This document shows positions 50,354 through 59,354 of a stretch of DNA of 64,000 nt, one piece after another. Numbering within the stretch: position 1 is the first letter of the stretch; each line of letters begins with the position of its first letter. The notes beneath the pieces are model-generated. The model was not told the origin of the DNA, did no database searches, and saw nothing but the letters and a program-made list of their open reading frames with translations. This DNA comes from Flavobacteriaceae bacterium PS02334 (lineage in GTDB: Bacteria > Bacteroidota > Bacteroidia > Flavobacteriales > Flavobacteriaceae): positions 124,001-188,000 of the forward strand of contig JASCOH010000001.1 in the NCBI GenBank assembly GCA_029959295.1, given 5' to 3'. Both the position numbers and the translations under genes were made by a program.

Positions 50354-50941
50354 TTATAAATTTAATATTGGATCTGTAAAACTGAATTTCATACTGCCTT
50401 TACTATATAAGACGTCTTTATATACCAATTGAAGCTTATCATTTGGATTAACATCAGAAAAGAATAGCATTATTTTTGTATAGGGAGTAATTTTATAATT
50501 TCTTTCGTGCAGAACGCCCGAGCATTTTATAGTATCATTGGCACTTGTTACAAGATAAAAATCTTTTTCGATGGCAAATGACATATATTCAATAGCAGAT
50601 TTGTAATCTTGATTTGTGAATTTTGACTCAAGCACATCCTCTTCACTGTCATGTTCAAATATAAATTCTACAACCCGCTCTCTTTTATTTTTTTCATAAA
50701 TTGAATCTACAGCTTGCAACTCTTCACGCCCTTTTCCTTTTAATATATAATATTGTATAGGGACAAGAGTCGCTTTAAAAGCCATGTTATCAATCTTTTG
50801 AGTTTCCACTCTTGACTTCCAGCCGGCATTTTCTAGATTAAAATATCTAAATTCTAAACTGCTTAAATCCTCTTCTTTTTTATTCTCATTGCAGGAACAA
50901 AAGAAGATGAGAACTAATATTAAACTAATTAATTCCTTCAT
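50354..50941 (-). CDS. Small lipoprotein of the RHS operon
   Basis: A 195-residue lipoprotein with signal ISLILVLIFFCSC. The remainder has mixed strands and helices (FRYFNLENAGWKSRVETQKIDN, YILKGKGREELQAVDSIYEKN) and ends MKFSFTDPILNL. No family is recognised. It overlaps the upstream Skp-like gene by 17 bases and lies 2 bases before the 1863-aa gene, so it belongs to the same transcript. It may anchor or assemble the giant proteins at the outer membrane. Confidence 0.6.
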   Translation of the reverse strand: MKELISLILVLIFFCSCNENKKEEDLSSLEFRYFNLENAGWKSRVETQKIDNMAFKATLVPIQYYILKGKGREELQAVDSIYEKNKRERVVEFIFEHDSEEDVLESKFTNQDYKSAIEYMSFAIEKDFYLVTSANDTIKCSGVLHERNYKITPYTKIMLFFSDVNPNDKLQLVYKDVLYSKGSMKFSFTDPILNL

Positions 50942-51422
50942 AACGTTTGTTAATATAGTTTAGTAATTCATCAGTAATATCTTTGCCTTTTTTAAAATAG
51001 ACAACATTACCATTGTTCTCAAAACCAAAAATGAAGGTGTAATTTTTTTCTTCAGAATAATTATCTGTATAAGATTGAATTCTTTTCCATATTTTAACTG
51101 TTTCTTGATCTCTGAACTTGTCATTCAAGTTTTCAATTTCAGTTTTTAATACTTCCAATTCTTGACTTAGATGAATTCTATCATATTCATTCTGAGCAGA
51201 ACTATATGCATTTGCCAGACTGTCATATTTCATTTTCAGTCCATTATTTAAAATAATCATTTGGTTTCCTATTTCTTTAGTCATTTTAAATTCACTAAAG
51301 AGTCTCGCTTTATCAATTACTGCATAGCGATCAGCTTGATTATTTCTAATAAAAAGAAAATATCCAAATACTATAATTAACAAGAAATTTATAAAGGGAA
51401 GAAAGTGGAATTTCAGTTTCAT
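50925..51422 (-). CDS. OmpH/Skp-like periplasmic chaperone-type protein
   Basis: The ATG at 51422 is preferred; a TTG two codons upstream also exists. The product has an N-terminal membrane anchor or signal (FLPFINFLLIIVFGYFLFI), the Skp-type opening strand YAVIDKARLFSEF, and a long coiled coil (KMKYDSLANAYSSAQNEYDRI ... LEVLKTEIENLNDKF). It closes with NYTFIFGFENNGNVVYFKKGKDITDELLNYIN, as in OmpH family proteins. Skp chaperones keep outer-membrane or secreted proteins unfolded in the periplasm. It is first in the giant RHS operon, suggesting a dedicated role. Confidence 0.75.
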   Translation of the reverse strand: MKLKFHFLPFINFLLIIVFGYFLFIRNNQADRYAVIDKARLFSEFKMTKEIGNQMIILNNGLKMKYDSLANAYSSAQNEYDRIHLSQELEVLKTEIENLNDKFRDQETVKIWKRIQSYTDNYSEEKNYTFIFGFENNGNVVYFKKGKDITDELLNYINKRYEGIN

Positions 51423-51755
51423 TAACAAAATTTTAGTACGAATGCACGAATGTAAGAATTCGTGTAATAAAATAACTTTTTATTATGTTAATTTTATGTT
51501 AACTAAAAGACTGTATAAGTAAACAATAATAGGTAAATTCTTAAATAAACATTTTAGAATGTTTAAATAACTGCTATTCACATAATATTCTGTAAGATAA
51601 ATATATGGAAATGAAAACATCTATTTTCAATATTGACTTAGTTAATAATCAAAAAATTAGGTAATGTTTTAACTTCTCTTAATTCAATATTATTAGAGTT
51701 TTTAAAAAAATTATAACTTGATTGATAACGTTAGAAGAATATTTTTATTTATTCC
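51423..51755. other. Promoter-side spacer of the RHS operon
   Basis: About 330 AT-rich bases with no convincing gene. A short hairpin near the RHS operon start is listed separately. No clear TTG/TAnnTTTG promoter pair was found on the minus strand. Confidence 0.5.
51445..51464 (-). promoter_or_regulatory. Hairpin/operator candidate upstream of the RHS operon
   Basis: CACGAAT pairs with ATTCGTG across a 6-base loop, about 25 bases before the first gene. A direct echo ACGAATG precedes it. It may be an operator or mRNA hairpin. Confidence 0.35.
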
Positions 51756-52580
51756 CTAAAAAATACTCATTCCATCTGGCTTGAGCACAAATCCCAGCCG
51801 TAGCATGCTTTTGTGCTCTTGGTAATCAATCAAACTTTCTGTGTAACCGACGAACCATTGCAGCGTGATATAATAACTTTCTTTTCTGTAAGGCTTCCAG
51901 TTTACTTGTGTTTGCAGAGAGCCGTAATTGATCAGGCCGCTTCCTTTTCTGAAAATTACATCTGCAGACCAGCGTCCCGGCTTGAGCTGGTAAGTTGCGC
52001 TTGCCTCGCCAAATCCTACATATTTTACCAAATCAGAGTTGTCTTCTTTGTCCACAATCGGAACCCAGGCGCGAAGCCCTACCGTCCATCTTTCGCTTAG
52101 TTGCGACTTGAGCGAAAATGCCAGAAAGTTCCACGTTCTGGAATAAATAGAATCTCTTCCGTTGGATTCATGTTCTAAAGAAAAGCTTGCATAAGACAGT
52201 TTTTTTCCTTTGAAATAAAATGGCCTTACAACAGCAATTCCTGGATTGAAATTAATTTCTGAAAAGGGCTTTGAACTGGCGTAAATATCCCAAAAAGCTT
52301 TTTGGCTATACATCAGATAAGGAAAAAATCCTCCGAGCAATGGCTTTTTGCTGATACGCTGCTTAAAGCTGACCTGATATTTTACGTCGGCATTTTCACG
52401 TGTGGTCGCCATATTTAGAGGAATTCCGGTCAAGAAATAATTGTCTTTATGAATAGAAAAGCTCGATTCTTTCAGAAGCGAATCGGCGGCATGAAAATCT
52501 TCGTCGTGTTCAAACCATTGTGCTTGCGCAACGTTTGATAGAAGCAAGCTAAACCAGAAAAATAGGTGTTTTATATACAT
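51756..52580 (-). CDS. pldA: Outer-membrane phospholipase A
   Basis: A 274-residue beta-barrel enzyme with signal FFWFSLLLSNVAQAQ. The segment LEHESNGRDSIYSRTWN around residue 138 has the catalytic His, Ser two positions later and Asn fourteen positions after the His, matching the OMPLA His142/Ser144/Asn156 triad spacing. Alternating strands (YYITLQWFVGYTESLIDY, SMLRLGFVLKP) fill the rest. It hydrolyses phospholipids misplaced in the outer leaflet and is activated by calcium and dimerisation. It appears to be monocistronic. Confidence 0.92.
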   Translation of the reverse strand: MYIKHLFFWFSLLLSNVAQAQWFEHDEDFHAADSLLKESSFSIHKDNYFLTGIPLNMATTRENADVKYQVSFKQRISKKPLLGGFFPYLMYSQKAFWDIYASSKPFSEINFNPGIAVVRPFYFKGKKLSYASFSLEHESNGRDSIYSRTWNFLAFSLKSQLSERWTVGLRAWVPIVDKEDNSDLVKYVGFGEASATYQLKPGRWSADVIFRKGSGLINYGSLQTQVNWKPYRKESYYITLQWFVGYTESLIDYQEHKSMLRLGFVLKPDGMSIF

Positions 52581-52800
52581 TCTAAAATTATTATGATGCC
52601 AGCAACCTGTTTAAGCATAAGATTTTTATGCTCAGGCGATGTCTCTATTTGGTATTTCTACCTTATGGTTATCTAAACTCATGGTTCTTCTATTTACATC
52701 ATAAATAGCCCAATTGCTTACCTTTAACCAGTGCTGATTCTAACAAATATAAGAAATCTTGTACTTAATTTAGAAGTTGATCCTTTGAATTATAAAATTA

Positions 52801-54321
52801 TTAAGAAGCCAACGGCGCGAGAGCATGCTGGCGTGCCAAAAATTTTTGGATTAATATTTGAAGGCGCGAGTTGTAATCTGATTCCAGCCAGTCTCTGTAG
52901 TTTTTGGTAGTTTTTCCTAGGCATTTGGCATATTCTTTTACGCGCCAAGCGATTTCTTTATCAAGCGATTTTGCCAATTCAAGCGCTTCAGTTGTAGATT
53001 CTGAATTTTCTACACACATTTTTGCATGCTGCCTTATCGAATCCCTGATCACGGTTTGCGGTTTGATTCCCTGTTCAAGAGCCTCTTTGTGTGCTGCAAC
53101 TATGTCAAATGCAATTTCAAGGCTATTTGGAAATTTAGTTCGCAAGGTAGAAGGCATCGCATGGACAACCGTTTCTGAATAGTGATTCATCTTTTGAGAA
53201 AAAGCCTCTGGATTTTCAAATATTTCATTCCAATCCACGGATTCATTCCATTTGCCAAAACGAGAGCAGTTATTTCCGAGATCAATTACGATAAAATTTT
53301 TCTTTGACTTGAGTCGTCTCGAACCTCTTCCTACCATTTGGTGGTAAAGCGTAAGGGAAGTTGTCGCTCGGTTCAAGATCACAGTCTGCACGCTCGGTTC
53401 ATCAAAACCAGTTGTGAGCAACGATACCGAAGTCAGCACGGCTCCTTTTGTCTTTTTAAACCATTGCAGAATTTCTTTTCGTTCTGAATCTGGCGTGTGG
53501 TGATCGAGATGTCTTGCCTGGATTCCTGCGCTGTTGAAGTGGGCACATGCCTTTTGGGAAGCCACAATTCCGTTGTTAAAGATTAGTGTTTTTTTGCCCA
53601 GGCTGTGTTCTAAGTAAGAAGAAAGCAATAAATCAAGCATCGCTTGGGAAGAATAAAGCGCGTCAGAAGTACTGACCGTAAAGTCGCCTCGCTGTCCGGT
53701 TTGCAGGGTCTGCAGTTCTACTTCATATTCCCAAATCTTAGGCTTTGCCAGAAATCCCCTGTCGATAAGCGCCTGTATATTTTCGCCGACAAGCAGTTCT
53801 TTGTAGGTTTTGTTCATTGGAAAAGAAGCATCAGAGCTTAAAGGCGTTGCAGTCGCCCCAATAATCACGGCATTTTGAAATTTCCCCAAAAGCTTTTTGA
53901 AAGAATTGTGGTGCGCTTCATCAATAATCACCAATCCGATATCGCTTACCTCTAGCTTGCCGTCTCTCAAGCGGTTTTTCAATGTTTCCACCATTGCCAC
54001 ATAACATTGAAACGGATTGTTCTTGCGGAGCTTTTCTACTTTGCTGTCAATGACTTTGTTTTGTACTCCTACCCTTTTCAAAGCTTTTGAAGTTTGTGCG
54101 CAAAGTTCTTTTCTATGCGTAAGCACTATAGATTTCATCTTGTATTTTTCATAAAATCGTCTTACAATCTCAGAAAAGACTACCGTTTTTCCACCTCCTG
54201 TCGGCAGCTGGTACAATAAAGGGAAAGAATTTGGCTGTGCTTCTATTTTTTCAAATATAGCCACTATATCATTTTCCTGATAGTCATAAGGGTTTGGCGA
54301 AGCAACAGTTTTATTTTCCAT
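52801..54321 (-). CDS. DEAD/DEAH-box (SSL2-like) superfamily 2 helicase
   Basis: A 506-residue stand-alone ATPase. Walker A is LPTGGGKTVVFSEI, motif Ia IVLTHRKELCAQ, motif II VIIDEAHHNSF, motif III GATATP, and motifs V-VI TTGFDEPSVQTV ... HQMVGRGSRRLK. The C-terminal 100 residues are helical and include WRVKEYAKCLGKTTKNYRDWLESDYNS. Such COG1061/SSL2-like proteins unwind or translocate on nucleic acid, and some belong to defence loci, but no nuclease partner is next to it. The gene is isolated from its neighbours by about 90-220 bases. Confidence 0.92.
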   Translation of the reverse strand: MENKTVASPNPYDYQENDIVAIFEKIEAQPNSFPLLYQLPTGGGKTVVFSEIVRRFYEKYKMKSIVLTHRKELCAQTSKALKRVGVQNKVIDSKVEKLRKNNPFQCYVAMVETLKNRLRDGKLEVSDIGLVIIDEAHHNSFKKLLGKFQNAVIIGATATPLSSDASFPMNKTYKELLVGENIQALIDRGFLAKPKIWEYEVELQTLQTGQRGDFTVSTSDALYSSQAMLDLLLSSYLEHSLGKKTLIFNNGIVASQKACAHFNSAGIQARHLDHHTPDSERKEILQWFKKTKGAVLTSVSLLTTGFDEPSVQTVILNRATTSLTLYHQMVGRGSRRLKSKKNFIVIDLGNNCSRFGKWNESVDWNEIFENPEAFSQKMNHYSETVVHAMPSTLRTKFPNSLEIAFDIVAAHKEALEQGIKPQTVIRDSIRQHAKMCVENSESTTEALELAKSLDKEIAWRVKEYAKCLGKTTKNYRDWLESDYNSRLQILIQKFLARQHALAPLAS

Positions 54322-54413
54322 TTATTTCTTTTTATCGAAATTAATTCTTCTGGAAAAAGTAAATGTTATACTTAAATATAAATACATTGCACATTTTGTG
54401 CTTTGAAAGATAC

Positions 54414-56138
54414 CTAACTGACCTGTAAATGAATTGCCTTGGTTATTCTGCCCGAAGCTTCTTCGCAAAAATCAAGTCCGGAGTAATCAGGATTGTAGCC
54501 TCCGATGTAAGGCACGGCCATCATATAAATTCTTTGATTTGCCTGCCCAGAATCATTTACAATTTGAAAAGCATCATTGATCGTAATTCCCGGCACTTTA
54601 AGATAAAACTTTCCATTTTCTTTTTTCTCAGCCTTTTTGTTTCCAGAAGCTATCTGTTCTGCGCCTTTTTTCTTGGATTTAAATTCAAGTTCAGCCGGAC
54701 TCACGCTTTTTTTATCAGAAAGTCCTTTGAATGGAAAATCTTCATACGAAAGATGGGGCTGGCCTACACAGTCTATGAACGTTTCATATAAAACCGATTG
54801 TGAAATTCCTGCTTCATCTGTATAATTGTAATTAATGCCTCCTTCTTGATTTATTGAAATTTCGCTGTCTTCTCCAACAGCTACGATATTCAATATTCCA
54901 GCATCGTGCAATGCGATCAGCTCGATTGCTGAAGCTTGGGGAACGAACGCAATTACGATAGAAATCAACGGCATGAGTGAAGTTTGCAGTCGCATCATGT
55001 CTTCAGCAGAGAGGTATTTTGCTGGATAGTTGAGGGAGAAGCTTAAAACGGCCAATAATTCTTTCCAATATATTGATTCTTCTCTTTTAATGGATCGTTC
55101 GGCTTCGGCATATTCTTTTTTAAAGAGAATAAATGGATCTTGATTGTCGCGGTATTCCATCATTAGAGTCGTAAATTGTTCTAATGTGAAATCTTTGATT
55201 CGGGCATACATCGCCGGATCTTTTTCTGCGAGCAATTTTTTAAAATCTTCCTCAAAAATATAATCTAGCGACAGGAAGCCTTCATTTTTCGACTTATGAA
55301 TTTCAATTTCCTGTTCAGTAAGTACTGAATTATTTACCAAATGCGAGTCTTCGAGATGAAAACGCACGGCTGGCAAGAGTCCACTTCGGGAATGCATTAT
55401 GATCTTAAAGTTTGGACTGCTTTCAGAAACATTATATTTTAGGATGTTGTTTTCATCTCTGAAAAAAGTTCCGTTATGCCTTGCAAGCGTTCGGATTGCG
55501 TCAATGGCTGTGAGTGAAGAGCCTTTAATTGCCACAGGATGATCGGTAATTATTCCGAGTTTTGAAGGCGGATAAGGCGAATCAAAATAGTTTGGCACCT
55601 TTCCCTCATATTTTTTAGGCCAGCTGTGACCCGTACAGATAATTACGGTTTCGAATTGCCTTTCAATTCCAGAATTGTCTATAACTTTTACTCTATTTTC
55701 TTCGGGATAGTCAATTACATCGACTATTTCTGTGTTTGTAAAGATGTTTACTTTTATGCCAACCAGCTCGGCGGCCATCATCAACAAATCAAATTGAGCC
55801 TCAAGGTATTTTCCGAAAAGCAATCTTGGGAGTACTTTATATTCATTGAAATGATTGCGGTCGATTGCATAATTTTCTAACACCTCTTCGGGCAATGTCT
55901 TGATCCAATCGTGAATTGAAGTCACGAGTGTTGGGATTTCGTTGGCGGATACATTGGTAATATGTTCTTTATTTGCGCCTTCTTTGCTGTAAGGCATTCC
56001 TGCGCCCAGCTGTTCTTTTTTATCAAAAAGGGTTATTGTCAGGCTTTTTGCATCGTTTTCTAGAAGGCTCTTGAACATAAAAAGACCACTAGGGCCTGTA
56101 CCAAGAATTGCAATGCTTCTGCTTTTAGTTTTGTCCAT
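54414..56138 (-). CDS. FAD/NAD(P)-binding protein (HcaD-like, PF13454 type)
   Basis: A 574-residue protein. It opens with the dinucleotide-binding motif IAILGTGPSGLFMFKSLL and continues KKEQLGAGMPYSKEGANKEHITNVSANE, a hallmark of the NAD_binding_9 family. VIICTGHSWPKKYEGKVPN (around 165) and ALHDAGILNIVAVGEDSEI (about 405) complete the two nucleotide-binding regions. A C-terminal YIGGYNPDYSGLDFCEEASGRI closes the FAD fold. Family members are flavin monooxygenase- or oxidoreductase-like and of unknown substrate. A Lys-rich insertion (SKKKGAEQIASGNKKAEKKEN) lies near 490. Confidence 0.86.
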   Translation of the reverse strand: MDKTKSRSIAILGTGPSGLFMFKSLLENDAKSLTITLFDKKEQLGAGMPYSKEGANKEHITNVSANEIPTLVTSIHDWIKTLPEEVLENYAIDRNHFNEYKVLPRLLFGKYLEAQFDLLMMAAELVGIKVNIFTNTEIVDVIDYPEENRVKVIDNSGIERQFETVIICTGHSWPKKYEGKVPNYFDSPYPPSKLGIITDHPVAIKGSSLTAIDAIRTLARHNGTFFRDENNILKYNVSESSPNFKIIMHSRSGLLPAVRFHLEDSHLVNNSVLTEQEIEIHKSKNEGFLSLDYIFEEDFKKLLAEKDPAMYARIKDFTLEQFTTLMMEYRDNQDPFILFKKEYAEAERSIKREESIYWKELLAVLSFSLNYPAKYLSAEDMMRLQTSLMPLISIVIAFVPQASAIELIALHDAGILNIVAVGEDSEISINQEGGINYNYTDEAGISQSVLYETFIDCVGQPHLSYEDFPFKGLSDKKSVSPAELEFKSKKKGAEQIASGNKKAEKKENGKFYLKVPGITINDAFQIVNDSGQANQRIYMMAVPYIGGYNPDYSGLDFCEEASGRITKAIHLQVS

Positions 56139-56542
56139 AATCGTTTTTAGGTTCGCTTATATCTGCCATTTTGCATTACTTAAAGATAATCATTGTGCCC
56201 TGCTGAAGTTTATATAAAAATGTTAAAAAGTTGTAGGTTTAATAGGCTTTAAAATTTGATATTCATACCTCTTTTTTTCTTTTATAATTTAGTTTTTATT
56301 CTTGCAGTCGCCTGTTTTTTCATTGCAATAGGGTCAAACTTCGTAGCAACCGCCTGTTTTTTCGTTATAATAAGGTCAACCTCCGTTGCAACCACCTGTT
56401 TCTCCGTTGCAATAGATTCAACCTTTGTTGCAACTGCCTGTTTCTTCGTTGCAATAGAGTCAACCTTCATTGCAACCGCCTGTTTCTTTGTTGCAATAGG
56501 GTCAACCTCTGTTGCAACCGCCTCTTTCTTTGATTATTTTTT
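56139..56542. other. Spacer containing six 42-bp tandem repeats
   Basis: No independent gene is called. The region between the FAD protein start and the stop of the 245-aa gene is dominated by the tandem repeat listed next; the remaining part near 56139-56280 is AT-rich and unremarkable. Confidence 0.7.
56301..56530 (-). repeat. Tandem repeat, 42-bp period, about six copies
   Basis: Phased CCTGTTT-type units occur at 56311, 56353, 56395, 56437, 56479 and 56521. On the minus strand the frame stays open and encodes 14-residue units such as KKQAVATKVESIAT. It is in the same frame as the upstream 245-aa gene but is separated from it by two stop codons (56543-56545 and 56534-56536). Variation between copies is mostly single-base, so it looks like an expanding coding-type minisatellite. 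Confidence 0.85.
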
Positions 56543-57280
56543 TTACTCTATCTTAATCAGCCTTCTGAAGCTAAGCTTGTTTACTTTTTTATATTCTGGA
56601 GCTGTTGTGCCATAGACTGATTTTAAGTATTTTTTGACGGACATGGCTCTTGCTACCAGTCCCGTTTCTAAGTTGTAGAGTTTCCTGTTTCTTATATTTA
56701 AGGCGTTGCTGTAAGGGACGTAGGCATTTTTTACTTCGGTATTGAGTTCTTGCAGGAGTGTTTTGTAAGCTATCAAGTTGATTATTGTCAACGGTATTTC
56801 GTTTGGCCTGTATTTCTCCTCGATGGAAAGGAGCTCAATCATTTTTTCGATGTGGTCGATTTTGAGGTCGTAGCTTTGCTGTGATACTGAGTTTCTGTCT
56901 TCGGGCGTGCCGTCTTCCTTCAATATTGTTTTTGAACCTGGCGCTCTCCTGCCCTGCATCCTCCTGTTTATTGTTTCGGCGTCTTGAATTACCGTGATTG
57001 AGGCTCCTGAGACTGCCAATGCACCCATTATTTTTGTGCCTAATGCTTTGTAAGGCTTAAAGGCTATTTTTCTTTTTCGTTCTACTTCGTCAAAGGGTGC
57101 CTTGGCTATTTTTACTTTTTTTACGTCGTCTTTTGCTTGCTCGTGGAGGCTTGCCAACTTGGCTAATGATAAGTAATCATTTGAAGGGTCGTAAGTTTCG
57201 CCAAAGCCTGTGCAGTATGCTATTAAGGTTTCGAAGTTTGCCACGTTTTTAGCGTGTCCTGTTTCTGAATTTGATGCCAT
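56543..57280 (-). CDS. Hypothetical protein, 245 aa
   Basis: An unrecognised cytoplasmic protein, largely helical and basic. Notable stretches are NFETLIAYCTGFGETYDPSNDYLSLAKL near the start, GALAVSGASITVIQDAETINRRMQGRR (about 87-115) and SVSQQSYDLKIDHIEKMIELL. The C-terminus (NKLSFRRLIKIE) is immediately followed in frame by stops and then the 14-residue repeat units. I recall similar repetitive-tail proteins as conserved hypotheticals in Flavobacterium, without a known role. Confidence 0.6.
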   Translation of the reverse strand: MASNSETGHAKNVANFETLIAYCTGFGETYDPSNDYLSLAKLASLHEQAKDDVKKVKIAKAPFDEVERKRKIAFKPYKALGTKIMGALAVSGASITVIQDAETINRRMQGRRAPGSKTILKEDGTPEDRNSVSQQSYDLKIDHIEKMIELLSIEEKYRPNEIPLTIINLIAYKTLLQELNTEVKNAYVPYSNALNIRNRKLYNLETGLVARAMSVKKYLKSVYGTTAPEYKKVNKLSFRRLIKIE

Positions 57281-57647
57281 TTTTTGTGGGTTTTAAATGT
57301 TATTAGGCTTCAAATCTATTTTATTTTTGAAATGGCAAGAGCTGTATTTTGAATTTATTTTTTGATTTTTGAAAAATAATCGTTGAAATACAGATATATA
57401 CGATTAAATGCGTGTTTGTTGTTGTTTTTTATGATACTATTTTTGAATAGTGTTACTATAGAAAGAGCTATTGCTGAGATGATTTCAAAAAAAATCGCCT
57501 CCTATTGAAGGAGACGATTTTTTTAAGCCATAAAAACTAGTTATGTTACATTATACACTTTTTTATACCAGCTTTTTCCTTGTTTTATAGGTATCATTTC
57601 TACATTAACATTCTCTACTTTATAAACAAAACCGACTAATTTCTATC
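57281..57647. other. Spacer with one terminator
   Basis: About 370 bases without a supported gene. It contains the terminator at 57488-57524; the rest is AT-rich with no clear promoter. Confidence 0.6.
57488..57524. terminator. Bidirectional hairpin terminator
   Basis: AAAAAAATCG-C-CTCC pairs with GGAG-A-CGATTTTTTT across a 7-base loop, with a single C/A mismatch. It lies about 120 bases after the gene ending at 57648 on the minus strand, and T-runs flank both sides. Confidence 0.8.
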
Positions 57648-58376
57648 TTAGTGCTTAATAATAATATTCACTAAGCTATACTTTGTCTCACATCCCTTTA
57701 TCGCATCTGAATGTTCAGTTATTTCTAAAGGATAATATTTTTCTAAAATTAAGCGATCATTGATTACAGGATGAAAGGCACATTTAATTTTTTCTGTTAC
57801 CCAAAGTTCTCTATGATTTATATAACCGCTTAAAAAATCATTAAGACCAGAACTAGATTCTTCTTTATAAGAATAAGTTATTTTAAAGCAGTCATAACCA
57901 TTTATTTTTTTTCTTTCATTTTTAAATTCGCGCAAGTCAATAACTTTATTGAGAGAATAATATTCAATGTTGTCTTTCATTGCCGTTTTTGTATCGATGG
58001 TATTCTCTTCTAAAATTTCTCCATTGAAGTTTTGAATGCTATTGATAATGTTACCTTGAAACTCATGACGGTATTGAAGATTGTTCTTCATTTCAAAAAT
58101 GATTGATAAATTTTCATCGATCATCTGCAGGGCTTCTTTTATTTGGATTGAATCTGTTTTCATGTCAGTAGATGAACTTTCTAATTCTGCTACCTCTTTT
58201 ATTTCGGCAAGCATTTTTTTCTTAAATTCTTTCATAGAATTTTGATATAATACTTCATCAATTATTATCTCTCTTGAATTAAAAACAATCGTCCCGATTT
58301 TGGGAACGATTGTTTTGTTTTGAGAAAATAGTATTGTAGGGATTATTATGGCTGTGATGATATGAAATAATTTCAT
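57648..58376 (-). CDS. Exported GLPGLI-like protein
   Basis: A 242-residue exported protein with signal MKLFHIITAIIIPTILFSQ. It has the pattern of the Bacteroidetes GLPGLI family: YEV- or YRHEFQGNIINSIQNFN, then VIDLREFKNERKKINGYDCFKITYSYKE, with the KxxxGYxCxK-type motif. It ends CETKYSLVNIIIKH. GLPGLI proteins are periplasmic and of unknown function. An unusual terminator-like hairpin lies in codons 21-32. It is the most downstream gene of the run that begins at 60702. Confidence 0.65.
   Translation of the reverse strand: MKLFHIITAIIIPTILFSQNKTIVPKIGTIVFNSREIIIDEVLYQNSMKEFKKKMLAEIKEVAELESSSTDMKTDSIQIKEALQMIDENLSIIFEMKNNLQYRHEFQGNIINSIQNFNGEILEENTIDTKTAMKDNIEYYSLNKVIDLREFKNERKKINGYDCFKITYSYKEESSSGLNDFLSGYINHRELWVTEKIKCAFHPVINDRLILEKYYPLEITEHSDAIKGCETKYSLVNIIIKH
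58282..58316 (-). promoter_or_regulatory. Terminator-like hairpin within the start of the 57648 gene
   Basis: AAAACAATCGT pairs exactly with ACGATTGTTTT, followed by CCC/GGG with a one-base bulge, and a T-run on the minus strand. It begins about 60 bases after the start codon and could act as an intragenic attenuator. Confidence 0.4.
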
Positions 58377-58439
58377 TTTTTTTATTTAGAGTTTTCTAAA
58401 AGTTATTTTGTTGTTTGATTATGCTTTTGAAGAATGTTA

Positions 58440-59330
58440 TTAATTTCCCTTTTGAGTTTTTAAAATTTTTATATCAGTAAGTTTATCATCGAGAGTGAAA
58501 ACTTTGAAAACAATATTTTTCATTGGATAATCGATTGTAATCATTTTAAAGCTAGATTGCACATTGATTGAAGAAACAGAAAGATAAGTCATGTCTTTTT
58601 TTAATTCTTCTTTTTTGATGATTTTTATATTGAGCTTACCATTAATTTTTAAATCAAGGTTGCACAAACTGTTCTCCAACAAATATATAGTTGAAGCATG
58701 CCTACGATCTACTTTGAAATGCTCTAAAAATTTTGGGTTATGGATAATTTCATTCATTAGACCACAATTTCTGGTAATTTCAGCCTCTTCAAATAAAGAG
58801 TTAAAATATTTATAGGCATTTAACAACTTTTCCCTCTCTTTATAGAAAGGAAATTTTTGTTCAATATAAATTTCAGGAGAATAGGTTTCATATTTCACAG
58901 TTACATCATTTCTAAACAAGCATAATTTATAAGATATGCCATCCTGAACATCAGTGTATTCAATAGCATCAAGACTATCCATTTTCATTTGTTTAGTAAC
59001 ATTCAAATTATAAGGATTGATTGTTTTTAAAGAATCTAGATGCTTATAACACATTAAAGTTTCAGAAGCTGATAATTTCTTTTTATTTAGGCTTTTGTCC
59101 CAATCTATATAAAATCTGTAAACAGCACTGTCTTCATAGACAATAAATTCTTCCTGTTCTAACTTTAATATGAGCTGATTTTTATTGTCAATGTTTAGCA
59201 ATTTTGCATACTGTTGCCCTTCATAATTTATGTCTGCTCTTTCATATTTTGATAGAATTGATTGCTGAGCGAATAAACCAAGAGAAAAATAAAAAGAGAG
59301 TAAGAAAAATATAAGAATGATTTTTTTCAT
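58440..59330 (-). CDS. Exported protein, distant paralogue of the 59390 and 60079 genes
   Basis: A 296-residue exported protein with signal IILIFFLLSFYFSLGLFAQ. The segment YAKLLNIDNKNQLILKLEQEEFIVYEDSAVYRFYI aligns by pattern with YQLLDIKNEQPLVIAFNANNFLLHDSRYFIL of the next gene. YSPEIYIEQKFPFYKEREKLLNAYKYFNSLFEE parallels its C-terminal DCDRSREKLDLFLEFFKLI region. Function is unknown. Its leader shares about 60 bases with that of the 59390 gene, including a terminator-like hairpin. Confidence 0.6.
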   Translation of the reverse strand: MKKIILIFFLLSFYFSLGLFAQQSILSKYERADINYEGQQYAKLLNIDNKNQLILKLEQEEFIVYEDSAVYRFYIDWDKSLNKKKLSASETLMCYKHLDSLKTINPYNLNVTKQMKMDSLDAIEYTDVQDGISYKLCLFRNDVTVKYETYSPEIYIEQKFPFYKEREKLLNAYKYFNSLFEEAEITRNCGLMNEIIHNPKFLEHFKVDRRHASTIYLLENSLCNLDLKINGKLNIKIIKKEELKKDMTYLSVSSINVQSSFKMITIDYPMKNIVFKVFTLDDKLTDIKILKTQKGN

Positions 59331-59354
59331 GGATTTTTATTTATTTCAAGTTTT

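Noticed and set aside
52801-54321. Anti-phage defence system centred on the helicase
   Set aside because: No nuclease, methylase or other defence partner is adjacent; a lone SSL2-like helicase is not enough.
56301-56530. CRISPR array
   Set aside because: The 42-bp units are contiguous without unique spacers and no cas genes are present.
56256-56615. Hydrophobic repeat ORF on the plus strand
   Set aside because: It is produced by the complement of the 42-bp repeats; the minus-strand frame matches the neighbouring gene and is the more likely coding phase.
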